64,000 bases of DNA from Bryobacterales bacterium (GTDB taxonomy: Bacteria > Acidobacteriota > Terriglobia > Bryobacterales > Bryobacteraceae), in NCBI GenBank assembly GCA_016716385.1, contig JADJWL010000025.1, positions 620,001 to 684,000 on the forward strand, given 5' to 3'. Position 1 is the first letter of the stretch. Each line of letters starts with the position of its first letter. Below, in pieces: positions 42,792 to 51,553 of this stretch. The position numbers and the translations under genes are program-made. A model generated the notes under the pieces. It saw only the letters and a program-made list of their open reading frames with translations. It was not told the DNA's origin and made no database searches.

Positions 42792-43949
42792 TCAGGTCCG
42801 GTAGCTCGCGTTGATCTCGATATAGCCGTGCGTCAGGTCGCAGGTCCAGAAGCGGGCGGTCCCTTTGCCTTTCCCTTGCAAAGTGAACCGGATCAGGCAT
42901 TCGGCTGCGGCGAGCTTCTTCGAGAGCGCCTTTTCTGAGAACTTCGCCGCCAGGCCGTTGCGGCACACTGGCAGGCCCTGCATATCGATGTCGGCCTTGG
43001 CTGGATCGAAAGCGACACCGCTGTTGCCGGCCGCGCTCAGGACGCGGCCCCAGTTGGGATCGGCCCCGGCGATGGCCGTCTTCACCAGCGCCGAGTTGGC
43101 GATCGCTCTCGCGATACGTACGGCGTCGGCATCGGTCTTCGCGCCAGCGACCTCGATGGTGACGAACTTCTTCGCGCCCTCCCCGTCACGCGCGATCTGC
43201 TGCGCCAGCGACTGCAGGACGTCACCGACGGCCTCTTCGAACACCTTCGGCTTTGGTTTCTGCCCGGACGCGCCGTTCGCCAGCAGGATGAGCGTGTCGT
43301 TGGTCGACGTATCGCCATCGACCGAAAGCCGGCTGAAGCTGAGCTCGTTCTGCCGCGACAGGATACCCGCGAGGACGGTTGCGTCAAGCAAGGCGTCCGT
43401 CATCACGAAGCCTAGCGTGGTCGCCATGTTCGGCTGGATCATGCCGGAGCCCTTGGTCATTCCGGCGATCCGCACGCCCCCGGTTTCCGCAAAGGCAGTC
43501 TTCGGAACGAGGTCGGTGGTCATGATGGCCGCCGCGACCGCATCAAACGCCGATTCGGATAGAGATGCGGCCAGGCGCGGCAGCGCCCGTGTGATCTTGC
43601 GCGCATCCATCTCGACGCCGATCACGCCCGTCGAAGCCGGCAGGACCTGTGTCACCGGCAGCCGGAGGTGCTGCGCCGCGGCACGGCACGTCTCCTGTGC
43701 AACCTCCATGCCGGTGCGGGTGGCGCAATTGGCGTTGCCGGCGTTGACGAGGATCGCACCGGCTTGTCCCTTGCCGGCCTTGAGATGCCGTTCGGCAAGC
43801 ACGACCGGCGCAGCGCGCACCTGGTTCCGGGTGAACACGGCGGCCGCCGCCGCGGGCATCGCGGATACGATCAGAGCCAGATCATCATTCTCCACCTTGC
43901 GGATGCCGGCGTAGGTGGCCGCGTAGCGGTAACCAAGGGGTAGATTCAA
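42792..43949 (-). CDS. argJ: Bifunctional ornithine acetyltransferase / N-acetylglutamate synthase
   Basis: 385 aa. Transfers the acetyl group of acetylornithine to glutamate, closing the acetyl cycle of arginine synthesis. Self-cleaving Ntn-type enzyme; the cleavage site is the Ala-Thr bond in MIQPNMATTLGF. Also present: STGVIG, KGSGM, SVDGDTSTNDT and DPNWGRV. The TTG at 43949 is the start: it follows GGAGG by 7 nt, gives the family N-terminus LNLPLGYRYA, and overlaps the fmt stop as TTGA. The open frame upstream to 44183 lies inside fmt. Confidence 0.95.
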   Translation of the reverse strand: MNLPLGYRYAATYAGIRKVENDDLALIVSAMPAAAAAVFTRNQVRAAPVVLAERHLKAGKGQAGAILVNAGNANCATRTGMEVAQETCRAAAQHLRLPVTQVLPASTGVIGVEMDARKITRALPRLAASLSESAFDAVAAAIMTTDLVPKTAFAETGGVRIAGMTKGSGMIQPNMATTLGFVMTDALLDATVLAGILSRQNELSFSRLSVDGDTSTNDTLILLANGASGQKPKPKVFEEAVGDVLQSLAQQIARDGEGAKKFVTIEVAGAKTDADAVRIARAIANSALVKTAIAGADPNWGRVLSAAGNSGVAFDPAKADIDMQGLPVCRNGLAAKFSEKALSKKLAAAECLIRFTLQGKGKGTARFWTCDLTHGYIEINASYRT

Positions 43950-44881
43950 GGGTGAGCCTCCAGAAATTCGTTGCCGGACAGCCGCTGGCCGTTGGCAAAC
44001 TCCTGCGCGGTAACGCGCTTCTTGCCTTCCAATTGGACTTCGAGCAACTCCAGCGCCGGGCCGGCGGATCCGGCGAACCAGCGCTTCCCGTGGCGCGCGA
44101 GCAGACCGGGTTCGAACACTGGAGCGTCTTCGGCGGCGCGCGTCCGCCAGATGTGCAGCGTCTGTCCCCGAAAGCGGGTCCACCCCCCGGGCCAGGGGTT
44201 GAAACCGCGCACGCGGTTGTGCAGCATGCGCGCCGGCTGCTTCCAGTCGAGCCAGCCGTCTTCCTTCTTGAGAATCGGTGCGTGCGTGGCCTCGGCGTCG
44301 TCCTGCTTCTGAGGAACGATCGCTCCGCGCGCCAGCCCGTCGAGCGTCCCGACGAGCAGATCCGCCCCGAGGACCGCGATCCGCGCAGCCAGTTCTTCCG
44401 CGGTCTCGTCTGGACCGATAGCGAGCTCCGCCTTGAGCAACATATCGCCTGTGTCAAGACCGGCGTCGATGCGCATGGTCGTTACGCCCGTGACGGTTTC
44501 GCCGTTGGCGATCGCCCACTGAATCGGCGCGGCGCCGCGGTACTTTGGCAGCAGCGACGCGTGCACGTTGATGATGCCGTGCGGTACAAGATCGATGATT
44601 GTCTGCGGGATGATCTGCCCGAAGGCGATGATCGCCATCACATCGGCGCGGGCGGCGCGCAGCTTTTCGACGGCCTCTGGACGACGGACGCGCTCGGGCT
44701 GGTACACCTCAATGCCATGCGCCAGCGCCGCCAGTTTCACCGGAGGAGCAGCCAGTGCATGACCGCGGCCTTTCGGCCGGTCCGGCTGTGTCACCACGAG
44801 CGCGACATCGTGACCCGCCACGATCATCCGTTCCAGGGACGGAACGGCGATCTCCGGCGTGCCGAGGAAGACAGCGCGCAC
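43946..44881 (-). CDS. fmt: Methionyl-tRNA formyltransferase
   Basis: 311 aa. Formylates the initiator Met-tRNA. FLGTPEIAVPSL at the start, the catalytic NVHASLLPKYRGAAPIQWA with its Asn/His, and IDAGLDTGDML with the Asp. The C-terminal OB-like tRNA-binding domain contains LLEVQLEGKKRV. It overlaps argJ by 4 nt and begins 4 nt after def; def-fmt pairing is very common because the deformylase removes the formyl group this enzyme adds. Confidence 0.97.
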   Translation of the reverse strand: MRAVFLGTPEIAVPSLERMIVAGHDVALVVTQPDRPKGRGHALAAPPVKLAALAHGIEVYQPERVRRPEAVEKLRAARADVMAIIAFGQIIPQTIIDLVPHGIINVHASLLPKYRGAAPIQWAIANGETVTGVTTMRIDAGLDTGDMLLKAELAIGPDETAEELAARIAVLGADLLVGTLDGLARGAIVPQKQDDAEATHAPILKKEDGWLDWKQPARMLHNRVRGFNPWPGGWTRFRGQTLHIWRTRAAEDAPVFEPGLLARHGKRWFAGSAGPALELLEVQLEGKKRVTAQEFANGQRLSGNEFLEAHP

Positions 44882-44885
44882 TGGA

Positions 44886-45401
44886 TCACACCCACTCGCC
44901 GTTCTTGGCCAGCTTACGGACCTTGCGCCGGATGAGGTCGCGCTTGAGGGCGCTGACGTGGCTGATATAGAGCCGGCCCATCAGGTGGTCGGTTTCGTGC
45001 AGGAAGGCGCGGGCCAGCAGATCCTCGCCCGTCATCTCGAAAGTCTCACCCTTTACATTCTGGGCGCGCACAGTGACGCGGTGGGCGCGTGTGACCTCTT
45101 CGCGGAAACCGGGAATGCTGAGGCACCCCTCTTCGCCCTTCTGCTTTCCTTCCGTTCGAATGATCTCCGGATTGATGAGGACAATCTTCTGCGCCGGATC
45201 CTCGCCGGTGGAACAATCGATGACGGCGATGCGGCGCGACACACCGATCTGCGGCGCGGCCAGCCCGACTCCGCGCGCGGCGTACATCGACTCGAACATG
45301 TCGGCGATGAACTGGTGCAATTCCGGAGTATCGAACTCCGTCACGACGTCGCCGGTACGCTCCAGCACCGGATCGCCATACTTGACGATGGGGTAAACCA
45401 T
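44886..45401 (-). CDS. def: Peptide deformylase
   Basis: 171 aa metalloenzyme that removes the N-formyl group of nascent proteins. All three motifs are intact: GVGLAAPQ, EEGCLS (Cys metal ligand) and HETDH (two His ligands and the catalytic Glu; most family members have HExDH). It sits between aroC (3 nt) and fmt (4 nt) in one operon. Confidence 0.97.
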   Translation of the reverse strand: MVYPIVKYGDPVLERTGDVVTEFDTPELHQFIADMFESMYAARGVGLAAPQIGVSRRIAVIDCSTGEDPAQKIVLINPEIIRTEGKQKGEEGCLSIPGFREEVTRAHRVTVRAQNVKGETFEMTGEDLLARAFLHETDHLMGRLYISHVSALKRDLIRRKVRKLAKNGEWV

Positions 45402-45404
45402 ACG

Positions 45405-46577
45405 CTAAAACTCCCGCACCTGCCGTTGATACCCTTCGTAATTCCGTTTGGTCTCGGTGAGCGAATCGCCGCCGAACTTTTCGAGAAACGCCTGCGCGAG
45501 CACGATCGCCACCATCGCCTCGCCGATGATGCCGGCCGCGGGCACGACACAGATGTCCGAGCGTTCGTAGGCGGCGAGCGCTGCCTCGCGCGTGGTGAGG
45601 TCGACGGATTCGAGCGGCCGGCGCAGGGTGGAGATCGGCTTGAGCAGACCGCGCACGAGCAGATCCTGGCCATTGGTCATGCCGCCCTCGACGCCGCCGG
45701 CGCGATTGTCGCCGCGGAAGAAACGGCGTTCCTCGCGGTCGTAGTGAATCGTGTCCTGGACCTTGGACCCGAAGTTCTCCGCCCCTTCGGCGGCGAAGCC
45801 GATCTCCACGCCCTTCACCGCCTGCATCGAAACGATGGCTTGTGCCAGGCGCCCGTCCAGCCGCGTATCCCAGGTAATGTGGGAGCCAAGGCCGACCGGC
45901 AGGTTGTGCGCCACTACTTCGAACACGCCGCCGACGGTGTCACCGGTGCGGTAAGCCTCGTCGACCACAGCTTTCATCGCGGCCTCGGCTTCCGCGTCGA
46001 CGCAGCGCAGAAGGACTTCGTCTTTCAGATCCAGGGCCACCAGTTCTTCCCACGTGGCCGTCCGTCCCAGCCGGGCGCTGCCGACAGCGAGAACGTGGCT
46101 CAGGATCTCGATGCCGAACTCCCGCAGCAGCGCCTTGGCGAGCGCGCCGACGGCGACCCGCGCGGTCGTTTCGCGAGCCGAGGCGCGCTCCAGAATATAG
46201 CGGGCATCTTGGAAGTCGTACTTGATGGCGCCCGCGAGATCGGCGTGGCCGGGACGCGGTCGCGTCACAGGCTTCTTCTTGTCCTCACCGCCATCGATAT
46301 CCTCGACGGGAAGCGCCTCGGTCCAGTTCTTCCAGTCGCGATTCTGGATCAGTATCGCGATGGGGGAGCCAATCGTCCTGGAGTGGCGGACGCCGGACAC
46401 GATGTGGGCGGCATCGGTCTCAATTTTCATGCGGCCGCCGCGCCCGTAGCCCTGCTGGCGGCGGCGGAGATCGCGATTGATCGCGTCAATGCTGATGGGG
46501 ACCCCGGCAGGAAGACCGGTCAACGTGGCGACCAGGCACTCCCCATGCGACTCCCCCGCGGTTTCGAAGCGCAACAT
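45405..46577 (-). CDS. aroC: Chorismate synthase
   Basis: 390 aa. Last step of the shikimate pathway: EPSP to chorismate, using reduced FMN. Signatures: GESHGECLVATLTGLPAGV, RRQQGYGRGGRM, RPGHADLAGAIKY, SARETTARVAVGA, and GGMTNGQDL-type near res 285-300 (VEGGMTNG). Length and motifs are normal. Heads the aroC-def-fmt-argJ set; 54 nt separate it from the upstream sulfatase gene. Confidence 0.97.
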   Translation of the reverse strand: MLRFETAGESHGECLVATLTGLPAGVPISIDAINRDLRRRQQGYGRGGRMKIETDAAHIVSGVRHSRTIGSPIAILIQNRDWKNWTEALPVEDIDGGEDKKKPVTRPRPGHADLAGAIKYDFQDARYILERASARETTARVAVGALAKALLREFGIEILSHVLAVGSARLGRTATWEELVALDLKDEVLLRCVDAEAEAAMKAVVDEAYRTGDTVGGVFEVVAHNLPVGLGSHITWDTRLDGRLAQAIVSMQAVKGVEIGFAAEGAENFGSKVQDTIHYDREERRFFRGDNRAGGVEGGMTNGQDLLVRGLLKPISTLRRPLESVDLTTREAALAAYERSDICVVPAAGIIGEAMVAIVLAQAFLEKFGGDSLTETKRNYEGYQRQVREF

Positions 46578-46631
46578 GAAGGGAATCTTCCATCGTAGCG
46601 GATGGAGACCGGAAATGCCACGGCACCGGAG

Positions 46632-48014
46632 TTACGCAACCACCGGGTCCCCTTCCGCGCGCAGCCAGGCTCTGAGCCTGGTACGCAGGTCCGATGCAAG
46701 TGGGGCCAGGCGGCGGTCTGCGATCCGGTCGCGCACCTCATGCGGATCGTTGCGTAAATCGAACAGCTGCTCGCGGCCGATCTTCGGATACCAGATCAGC
46801 TTCCAGCGGTCCGTCCGGATCATGCGCTGCGCGTCGCGGAAGGAGCCGTAGATCTCCTGGCGGGAAGGATGCGGCCGGCCGGTCAGGAAAGGCCGCAGGC
46901 TCTGCCCTTGGACCGTGTCCGGCGGCCGGATTCCCGCGAAATCGCAGGCTGTGGGAAAAAGATCGCGCAGGTAGCACAGAGCGTCCGAACGGGTCCCGCG
47001 CGCCACGCCGGGACCGCGCACGATGAGCGGCACGCCGATCGAGTGCTCGTAGAGGTTCTGTTTACCGCGCAACCCGTGGCTCCCGATGGCGAGTCCGTTG
47101 TCGGACGTGAAGATGACCACCGTGTTCTCCGCCTGACCCGCGGCCCGCAGCGCCTGCAGGATACGCCCGATCTCCCGGTCCATGTGGGTGAGGACAGCGT
47201 AGTAGCAGGCCAGTTCCTCCCGCACGTCTTTCGGATTGCGTGGGAACGGCATGAGCAATTCGTCGCGCCCCCGCAAATTGCCGTGGTCGAACGGATGTTC
47301 GGGCAGGAAGTTCGGGGGCAGTGGAATCTTGCCGGGATCGTAAGTCCGCTCGAAACCTGGCGGGAACAGCAGTGGGTCGTGCGGTGCGGTGAAGGACACC
47401 TGGAGGAAGAACGGCTTCGTGCGCGCCTGCCCGAGATAAGAGCACGCGGCGCCAGCGATGCGCTCACTGATATCGGGCGTCAGGCCGACCCCCAGTTCTG
47501 GCTGCTGCCGCCCGTCTTCGGTTTCGAACAGCCAGCCGCGGTAGCCGGTCACCTCGCGGCCGTTCCAGTCCGTGGCGGGCTTGGCGAACCGGCCGCCTCC
47601 GCCCACATAGAGGCCGGGTGCGGCGGTGAACCCTTTGTCCCTGGGACGGCCGTCATGGTGCCACTTGCCGCAATACGCGGTGTCGTACCCGTGACGCCGG
47701 AAGACCTCGGGCCACAGGGCAAGTCCCTCCTTCAGGCGACCGCCGTCGGGGACTCCGTTGCGGAAGCCCGTGGCACCGCTGATCAGCTCAGCGCGGCTTG
47801 GGACGCACAAGGGGTTCGCGCAGGTCGCCCGGGTAAAGGCGGCTCCGTCGCCGGCCAGCCGGTCCAGGTGCGGAGTCTGGATGATCCGGTTGCCCAGTGC
47901 CCCAATGGTGTCCGGACGCTGGTCGTCCGAGATCAGAAGCAGGATGTTCGGCGGCTGCACCTGCGCTCGCGCGACGGCCCCCAAGCCTGCGAGGAGACTG
48001 CGGCGCGTCAGCAT
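46632..48014 (-). CDS. Exported sulfatase (arylsulfatase family, Cys-type)
   Basis: 460 aa with a Tat-like signal (MLTRRSLLAGLGAVARA). Metal site NILLLISDDQRPD; the formylglycine motif CVPSR lies in CANPLCVPSRAELISG (Cys-type CxPSR), so a formylglycine-generating enzyme is required. Downstream CGKWHHDG and FTSDNGLAIGSHG match the family. It probably removes sulfate from a carbohydrate or choline-like ester in the periplasm. Its ATG overlaps the xylB stop (TGATG), linking it with sugar-kinase genes. Confidence 0.9.
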   Translation of the reverse strand: MLTRRSLLAGLGAVARAQVQPPNILLLISDDQRPDTIGALGNRIIQTPHLDRLAGDGAAFTRATCANPLCVPSRAELISGATGFRNGVPDGGRLKEGLALWPEVFRRHGYDTAYCGKWHHDGRPRDKGFTAAPGLYVGGGGRFAKPATDWNGREVTGYRGWLFETEDGRQQPELGVGLTPDISERIAGAACSYLGQARTKPFFLQVSFTAPHDPLLFPPGFERTYDPGKIPLPPNFLPEHPFDHGNLRGRDELLMPFPRNPKDVREELACYYAVLTHMDREIGRILQALRAAGQAENTVVIFTSDNGLAIGSHGLRGKQNLYEHSIGVPLIVRGPGVARGTRSDALCYLRDLFPTACDFAGIRPPDTVQGQSLRPFLTGRPHPSRQEIYGSFRDAQRMIRTDRWKLIWYPKIGREQLFDLRNDPHEVRDRIADRRLAPLASDLRTRLRAWLRAEGDPVVA

Positions 48015-49498
48015 CAGACCATCCGCGGGAAGAGCGGTTTCAAGGCGGGATACAGCGAGCGAAAGACGCCGTAACCCGCCTCGTACAAGGCGGCCGCCGC
48101 CGGCTCGGGGCTGTCCGTGTCGCGCTCACGGACCGCCGTCCGGCATGCCTCTTCGACCGTGCCGAACGCACCGCCGCCGACGGCGGCGAGCAGTGCGGCG
48201 CCGTAAGCCGACCCTTCCTGCGTTTCGAGCGTCACGATGCGCCTGCGAAAGATGTTGGCCAGCATCGCGCGCCAGAATCCACTGCGCCCGCCGCCTCCGG
48301 ACACGCGCACGGAGTCTACCTGTGCGCCCAAGCCTTCGACGAGTTCCAGGCAATCCCGCTGGCTGTAGGAGACGCCTTCGAGAATTGCGCGGACAAGATC
48401 GGCTCGGGTGTGCTTCGCGGTCAGGCCGATCCATCCGCCGCGCGCCGACGCGTCCAGGTGCGGCGTTCGCTCGCCCATCAGGTAGGGCAGCCAGAACAGG
48501 CCCTGCGATCCGGGCTCCGCCTTCGCCGCTTCGGCGGTCAATGCATCGTAGTCCGCGTCCGGCGCAAGCTGGTTGCGGAACCACTGCAGGCTCAGTCCCG
48601 CGCCCTGCGTGACGCCCATCACATGCCATTTCCCCGGGACTGCGTGGCAGAAGGTGTGCACCCGGCCCTCGGGATCGTATGCGGGCTTGTCCATGTGGGC
48701 GAAGACGACGCCCGATGTCCCCAGCGTGCAGGACACGATTCCCGCCTCGACGATGCCGTTACCCACCGCACTCGCCGCCTGGTCGCCGCCGCCGCCGACC
48801 ACGCGCGTCCCGCGGCGCAATCCCGTGGCTTCGGCCCCGCTCGGGCTCACCACACCGGTGACTGCGGGCGATTCATACACCATGGGCAGAATGTCGGAAT
48901 CGAGACCGAGGCCCGTCACCATGTTGCCCGACCACTGGCGGCGCGCAACATTGAACAGCGCCATGCCGGACGCGTCGGACACGTCGGTCGCGAATTCACC
49001 GGTCAGACGCAGGCGGATGTAATCCTTCGGCAGCAGAAGACGCCGGACGCGCTCGTAGTGGTGCGGCTCATTGTCGCGGACCCACAGCAGCTTTGGCAGC
49101 GTGAACCCCGTCAGCACAGGATTCGCGATGGATTCGAGGATCTTCTCCCTGCCCAGCTTCTCGTTGATCGCGTCCACTTGCGGCTGGCTGCGCTGATCGC
49201 ACCAGATGAGCGACGGCCGGATCACTTCGTGCTTCTCATCCAGGATCACCAAACCGTGCATCTGGCCGGATAACCCGACCGCCCGCACGTCGCCGGCACT
49301 CACGGAAGCCTCGTGCAGCACGCCGGAAATCGCTTCGCGCGCCGCACGCCACCAGTCGTCCGGGTCCTGCTCGGCCCACAACGGACGCTCCATCCGCATG
49401 TCCTCGTGCGGCGCCGTGCAGGCCCCCACGATCCTGCCGCCGTCGTCAATGAGGAGCGCGCGCGTCCCGCCGGTGCCGATGTCGATGCCCAGAAACAT
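48014..49498 (-). CDS. xylB: Xylulokinase (FGGY family)
   Basis: 494 aa. Phosphorylates D-xylulose to xylulose 5-phosphate. The FGGY ATP motif is FLGIDIGTGGTRALLID; then GLSGQMHGLVILD, the YIRLRLTGEFATDVSDASG segment typical of XylB, GGGGDQAASAVGNGI and VRVSGGGGRSGFWR. The ATG at 49498 is chosen; the upstream frame is inside the ROK gene. No xylA or transporter is adjacent. Part of ROK kinase-xylB-sulfatase, each overlapping the next. Confidence 0.93.
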   Translation of the reverse strand: MFLGIDIGTGGTRALLIDDGGRIVGACTAPHEDMRMERPLWAEQDPDDWWRAAREAISGVLHEASVSAGDVRAVGLSGQMHGLVILDEKHEVIRPSLIWCDQRSQPQVDAINEKLGREKILESIANPVLTGFTLPKLLWVRDNEPHHYERVRRLLLPKDYIRLRLTGEFATDVSDASGMALFNVARRQWSGNMVTGLGLDSDILPMVYESPAVTGVVSPSGAEATGLRRGTRVVGGGGDQAASAVGNGIVEAGIVSCTLGTSGVVFAHMDKPAYDPEGRVHTFCHAVPGKWHVMGVTQGAGLSLQWFRNQLAPDADYDALTAEAAKAEPGSQGLFWLPYLMGERTPHLDASARGGWIGLTAKHTRADLVRAILEGVSYSQRDCLELVEGLGAQVDSVRVSGGGGRSGFWRAMLANIFRRRIVTLETQEGSAYGAALLAAVGGGAFGTVEEACRTAVRERDTDSPEPAAAALYEAGYGVFRSLYPALKPLFPRMV

Positions 49499-50406
49499 TA
49501 GGGGAACCCGAGCGACGCGGCGCCGAACAGGCCGGCCTGGTTGCCGAGCGACGCCTTTTCGATACGCGTGGCGGTGTTGCGAAAAACGAAGGAGCGCCGG
49601 CGGCATTCTTCGAACATCGGAGGCGCGAAGAAGTCCCACGCAGCCAGAACGCCGCCGCTCAGCAGATACAACGGGAAGTTGAAAATGTTCGACAGGTTGG
49701 CCAGCGCAATGCCGAGCGACTCGCCCATGACACGGTAGATCTCCACCGCCTTATCGTTTCCCTCGACGGCCATCCGGTAAACGGCCTCGGCCGTCACGCC
49801 ATCGCCGAAACCCATCAGCTTCGCCATGGCCGTGATCGCCGTGGCCGAAGCATGCTTCTCCAGACAACCGCGATTGCCACAGCCGCACGGATTGCCGGTC
49901 GGGTTCACCGTGATGTGCCCCAGTTCCCCGCCCATACCGACGAAGCCGTGCACGACCCTTCCGCCGCAGATGACGCCGCCGCCGATGCCGGTGCCAAGAG
50001 TCAGTAGGACCAGATCCTCGACCTCGCGGCCGGCGCCCATCCATTTCTCGCCGAGGGCGGCCGCGTTGGCGTCATTCTCGAGGTGCACACGGCAACCGAG
50101 GCGCTCCTCGAGAGCGTCGCGCACGGGGTAGTTCTCGAAGCCGGGCAGGTTGGGAGAATCTGTGATGATCCCCTTCTCCATGATGATGAAGCCGGGAACG
50201 CCGACGCCGATGCCCGCGAGGTTAGTTTCTCCCAAGTGACGCCGCGTGGCATCGATCGCATCCACCATGTCGCCGATGACCATGTCGGCGCCGGCCGACA
50301 GGTCCGTACGGCCGGCGACTTTATGCAGGATTTGGCCGGATGCATCGATGGCCGCGGCCCGCAGGTTCGTGCCTCCCAGGTCGAGGCCAATCGCATACCG
50401 CGCCAT
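49498..50406 (-). CDS. ROK family glucokinase
   Basis: 302 aa. ATP-binding IGLDLGGTNLRAAAID, substrate loop and catalytic Asp in ENDANAAALGE, GELGH with its sugar-binding Glu/His, and the zinc motif CGCGNRGCLEKHAS, all diagnostic of ROK sugar kinases. It most likely phosphorylates glucose; other hexoses are possible. The ATG at 50406 is set by the family N-terminus (MARYAIGLDLGG). Its TAA overlaps the xylB ATG. Confidence 0.92.
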   Translation of the reverse strand: MARYAIGLDLGGTNLRAAAIDASGQILHKVAGRTDLSAGADMVIGDMVDAIDATRRHLGETNLAGIGVGVPGFIIMEKGIITDSPNLPGFENYPVRDALEERLGCRVHLENDANAAALGEKWMGAGREVEDLVLLTLGTGIGGGVICGGRVVHGFVGMGGELGHITVNPTGNPCGCGNRGCLEKHASATAITAMAKLMGFGDGVTAEAVYRMAVEGNDKAVEIYRVMGESLGIALANLSNIFNFPLYLLSGGVLAAWDFFAPPMFEECRRRSFVFRNTATRIEKASLGNQAGLFGAASLGFP

Positions 50407-50428
50407 GAAGCGATCATCGTACCACGCG

Positions 50429-51550
50429 CTACAGTGCCTCAAAGGTGCCGTCGCGCTGGAGGCGGTAGCGCCGGCCGCGCCATACGATCGTGTTGCCGAA
50501 GAATCCCGCGCACCAGACCGCAAACGCCAGCAGGTCCTGCAGCGGGAGCAGCCACCAGTAGCGCGCCGTGAGGGGGTCGCGCAGCACCCATCCGGCGCAC
50601 GCCCACGCCGAGAGAGCGCGCAGAACGCACGTTGCCGCAACCAGGTGCCACCATGCCGGAGCCCATGCCCACAGCGCCAGAGCCAGCGGCAGCGGCATCG
50701 TGAAGATCTCGCCGAGGTATCCGTATGGCCGTGACCGTCTCGTGGAGCGGCACCAGCGCAGGCGATGCATGAGGTTGTTCCGGAAGCCTTGGCCGCCAAT
50801 GTGGTGCTCGATCACGCACGACGAAAGAATCACGCCATGCCCCAGCGCCGCCGCGCGATTCCCCATGACGAAATCCTCCGCCAGGTAGTCCTTCAACGCA
50901 TCGAGGCCGCCGATAGCCGATAGCACGGGCTTCCGCGCGGCAATCGTCGGACCCAGGGCGAACCTCATTCCTTCGAGCATCCGCGCCACCAGCACGCCGC
51001 CGAGGAACTGCGTGTTCAGTCCCAGCGCTTCGAGCAGCGACCAGAACGTGCCGCCCGGCGCGGCGCGATAAGGACAGGTGGCCATACCGAGCGCCGGATC
51101 GTTGAACTCGCCGCCGATGCGCGCGAGCGCATCGCGTTCCATGCGAATATCGCTGTCACTCATCACGAGGAGGTCGTAGCGCGCCGCTGCGCGCATGCGG
51201 TCCAGCTTGAAGACTTTGTCGTTGGCGTACGGGGCGGGTCCCGTCTCGATCAGACGCGCGGCAACTTGAGGAAACGCGGCGCGGAGCCGTTCGACCACGG
51301 GGACTGCGGCGTCATCGAGACGGTTCACGGCGAAGAGGATCTCGAAGTCCGCGTAGTCCTGCTCGAAAAACGAACGCAGGTTTTCGTACAGGCGCGGTTC
51401 GGACCCGTGCAGGGGCTTGAGGACGCTGATGCCCGGTCCCGGGGTTTCAGGAGGCGCGACGGCGAGATAGCGCCGCGCGGCCACGAGTGTCAGGACGCAA
51501 TAGACGGCCGCGCCCGTGACGAGGGCCGCGAGCACGAGCGTCAGTGCCAC
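50429..51550 (-). CDS. Family 21 glycosyltransferase (ceramide glucosyltransferase / HpnI-like)
   Basis: 373-aa membrane-bound processive-type glycosyltransferase. One N-terminal helix, ISVLKPLHGSEPRLYENL, then D1-D2-D3: NRLDDAA, VMSDSDIRM, the acid in LAEDFVMG, and the final R-x-x-R-W in MHRLRWCRSTRR. Three C-terminal hydrophobic segments follow. The family makes glucosylceramide in eukaryotes and HpnI adds GlcNAc to hopanoids in bacteria. No hopanoid genes are in this window, so the lipid acceptor is unknown. thrS ends 3 nt upstream. Confidence 0.85.
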   Translation of the reverse strand: MALTLVLAALVTGAAVYCVLTLVAARRYLAVAPPETPGPGISVLKPLHGSEPRLYENLRSFFEQDYADFEILFAVNRLDDAAVPVVERLRAAFPQVAARLIETGPAPYANDKVFKLDRMRAAARYDLLVMSDSDIRMERDALARIGGEFNDPALGMATCPYRAAPGGTFWSLLEALGLNTQFLGGVLVARMLEGMRFALGPTIAARKPVLSAIGGLDALKDYLAEDFVMGNRAAALGHGVILSSCVIEHHIGGQGFRNNLMHRLRWCRSTRRSRPYGYLGEIFTMPLPLALALWAWAPAWWHLVAATCVLRALSAWACAGWVLRDPLTARYWWLLPLQDLLAFAVWCAGFFGNTIVWRGRRYRLQRDGTFEAL

Positions 51551-51553
51551 GAT

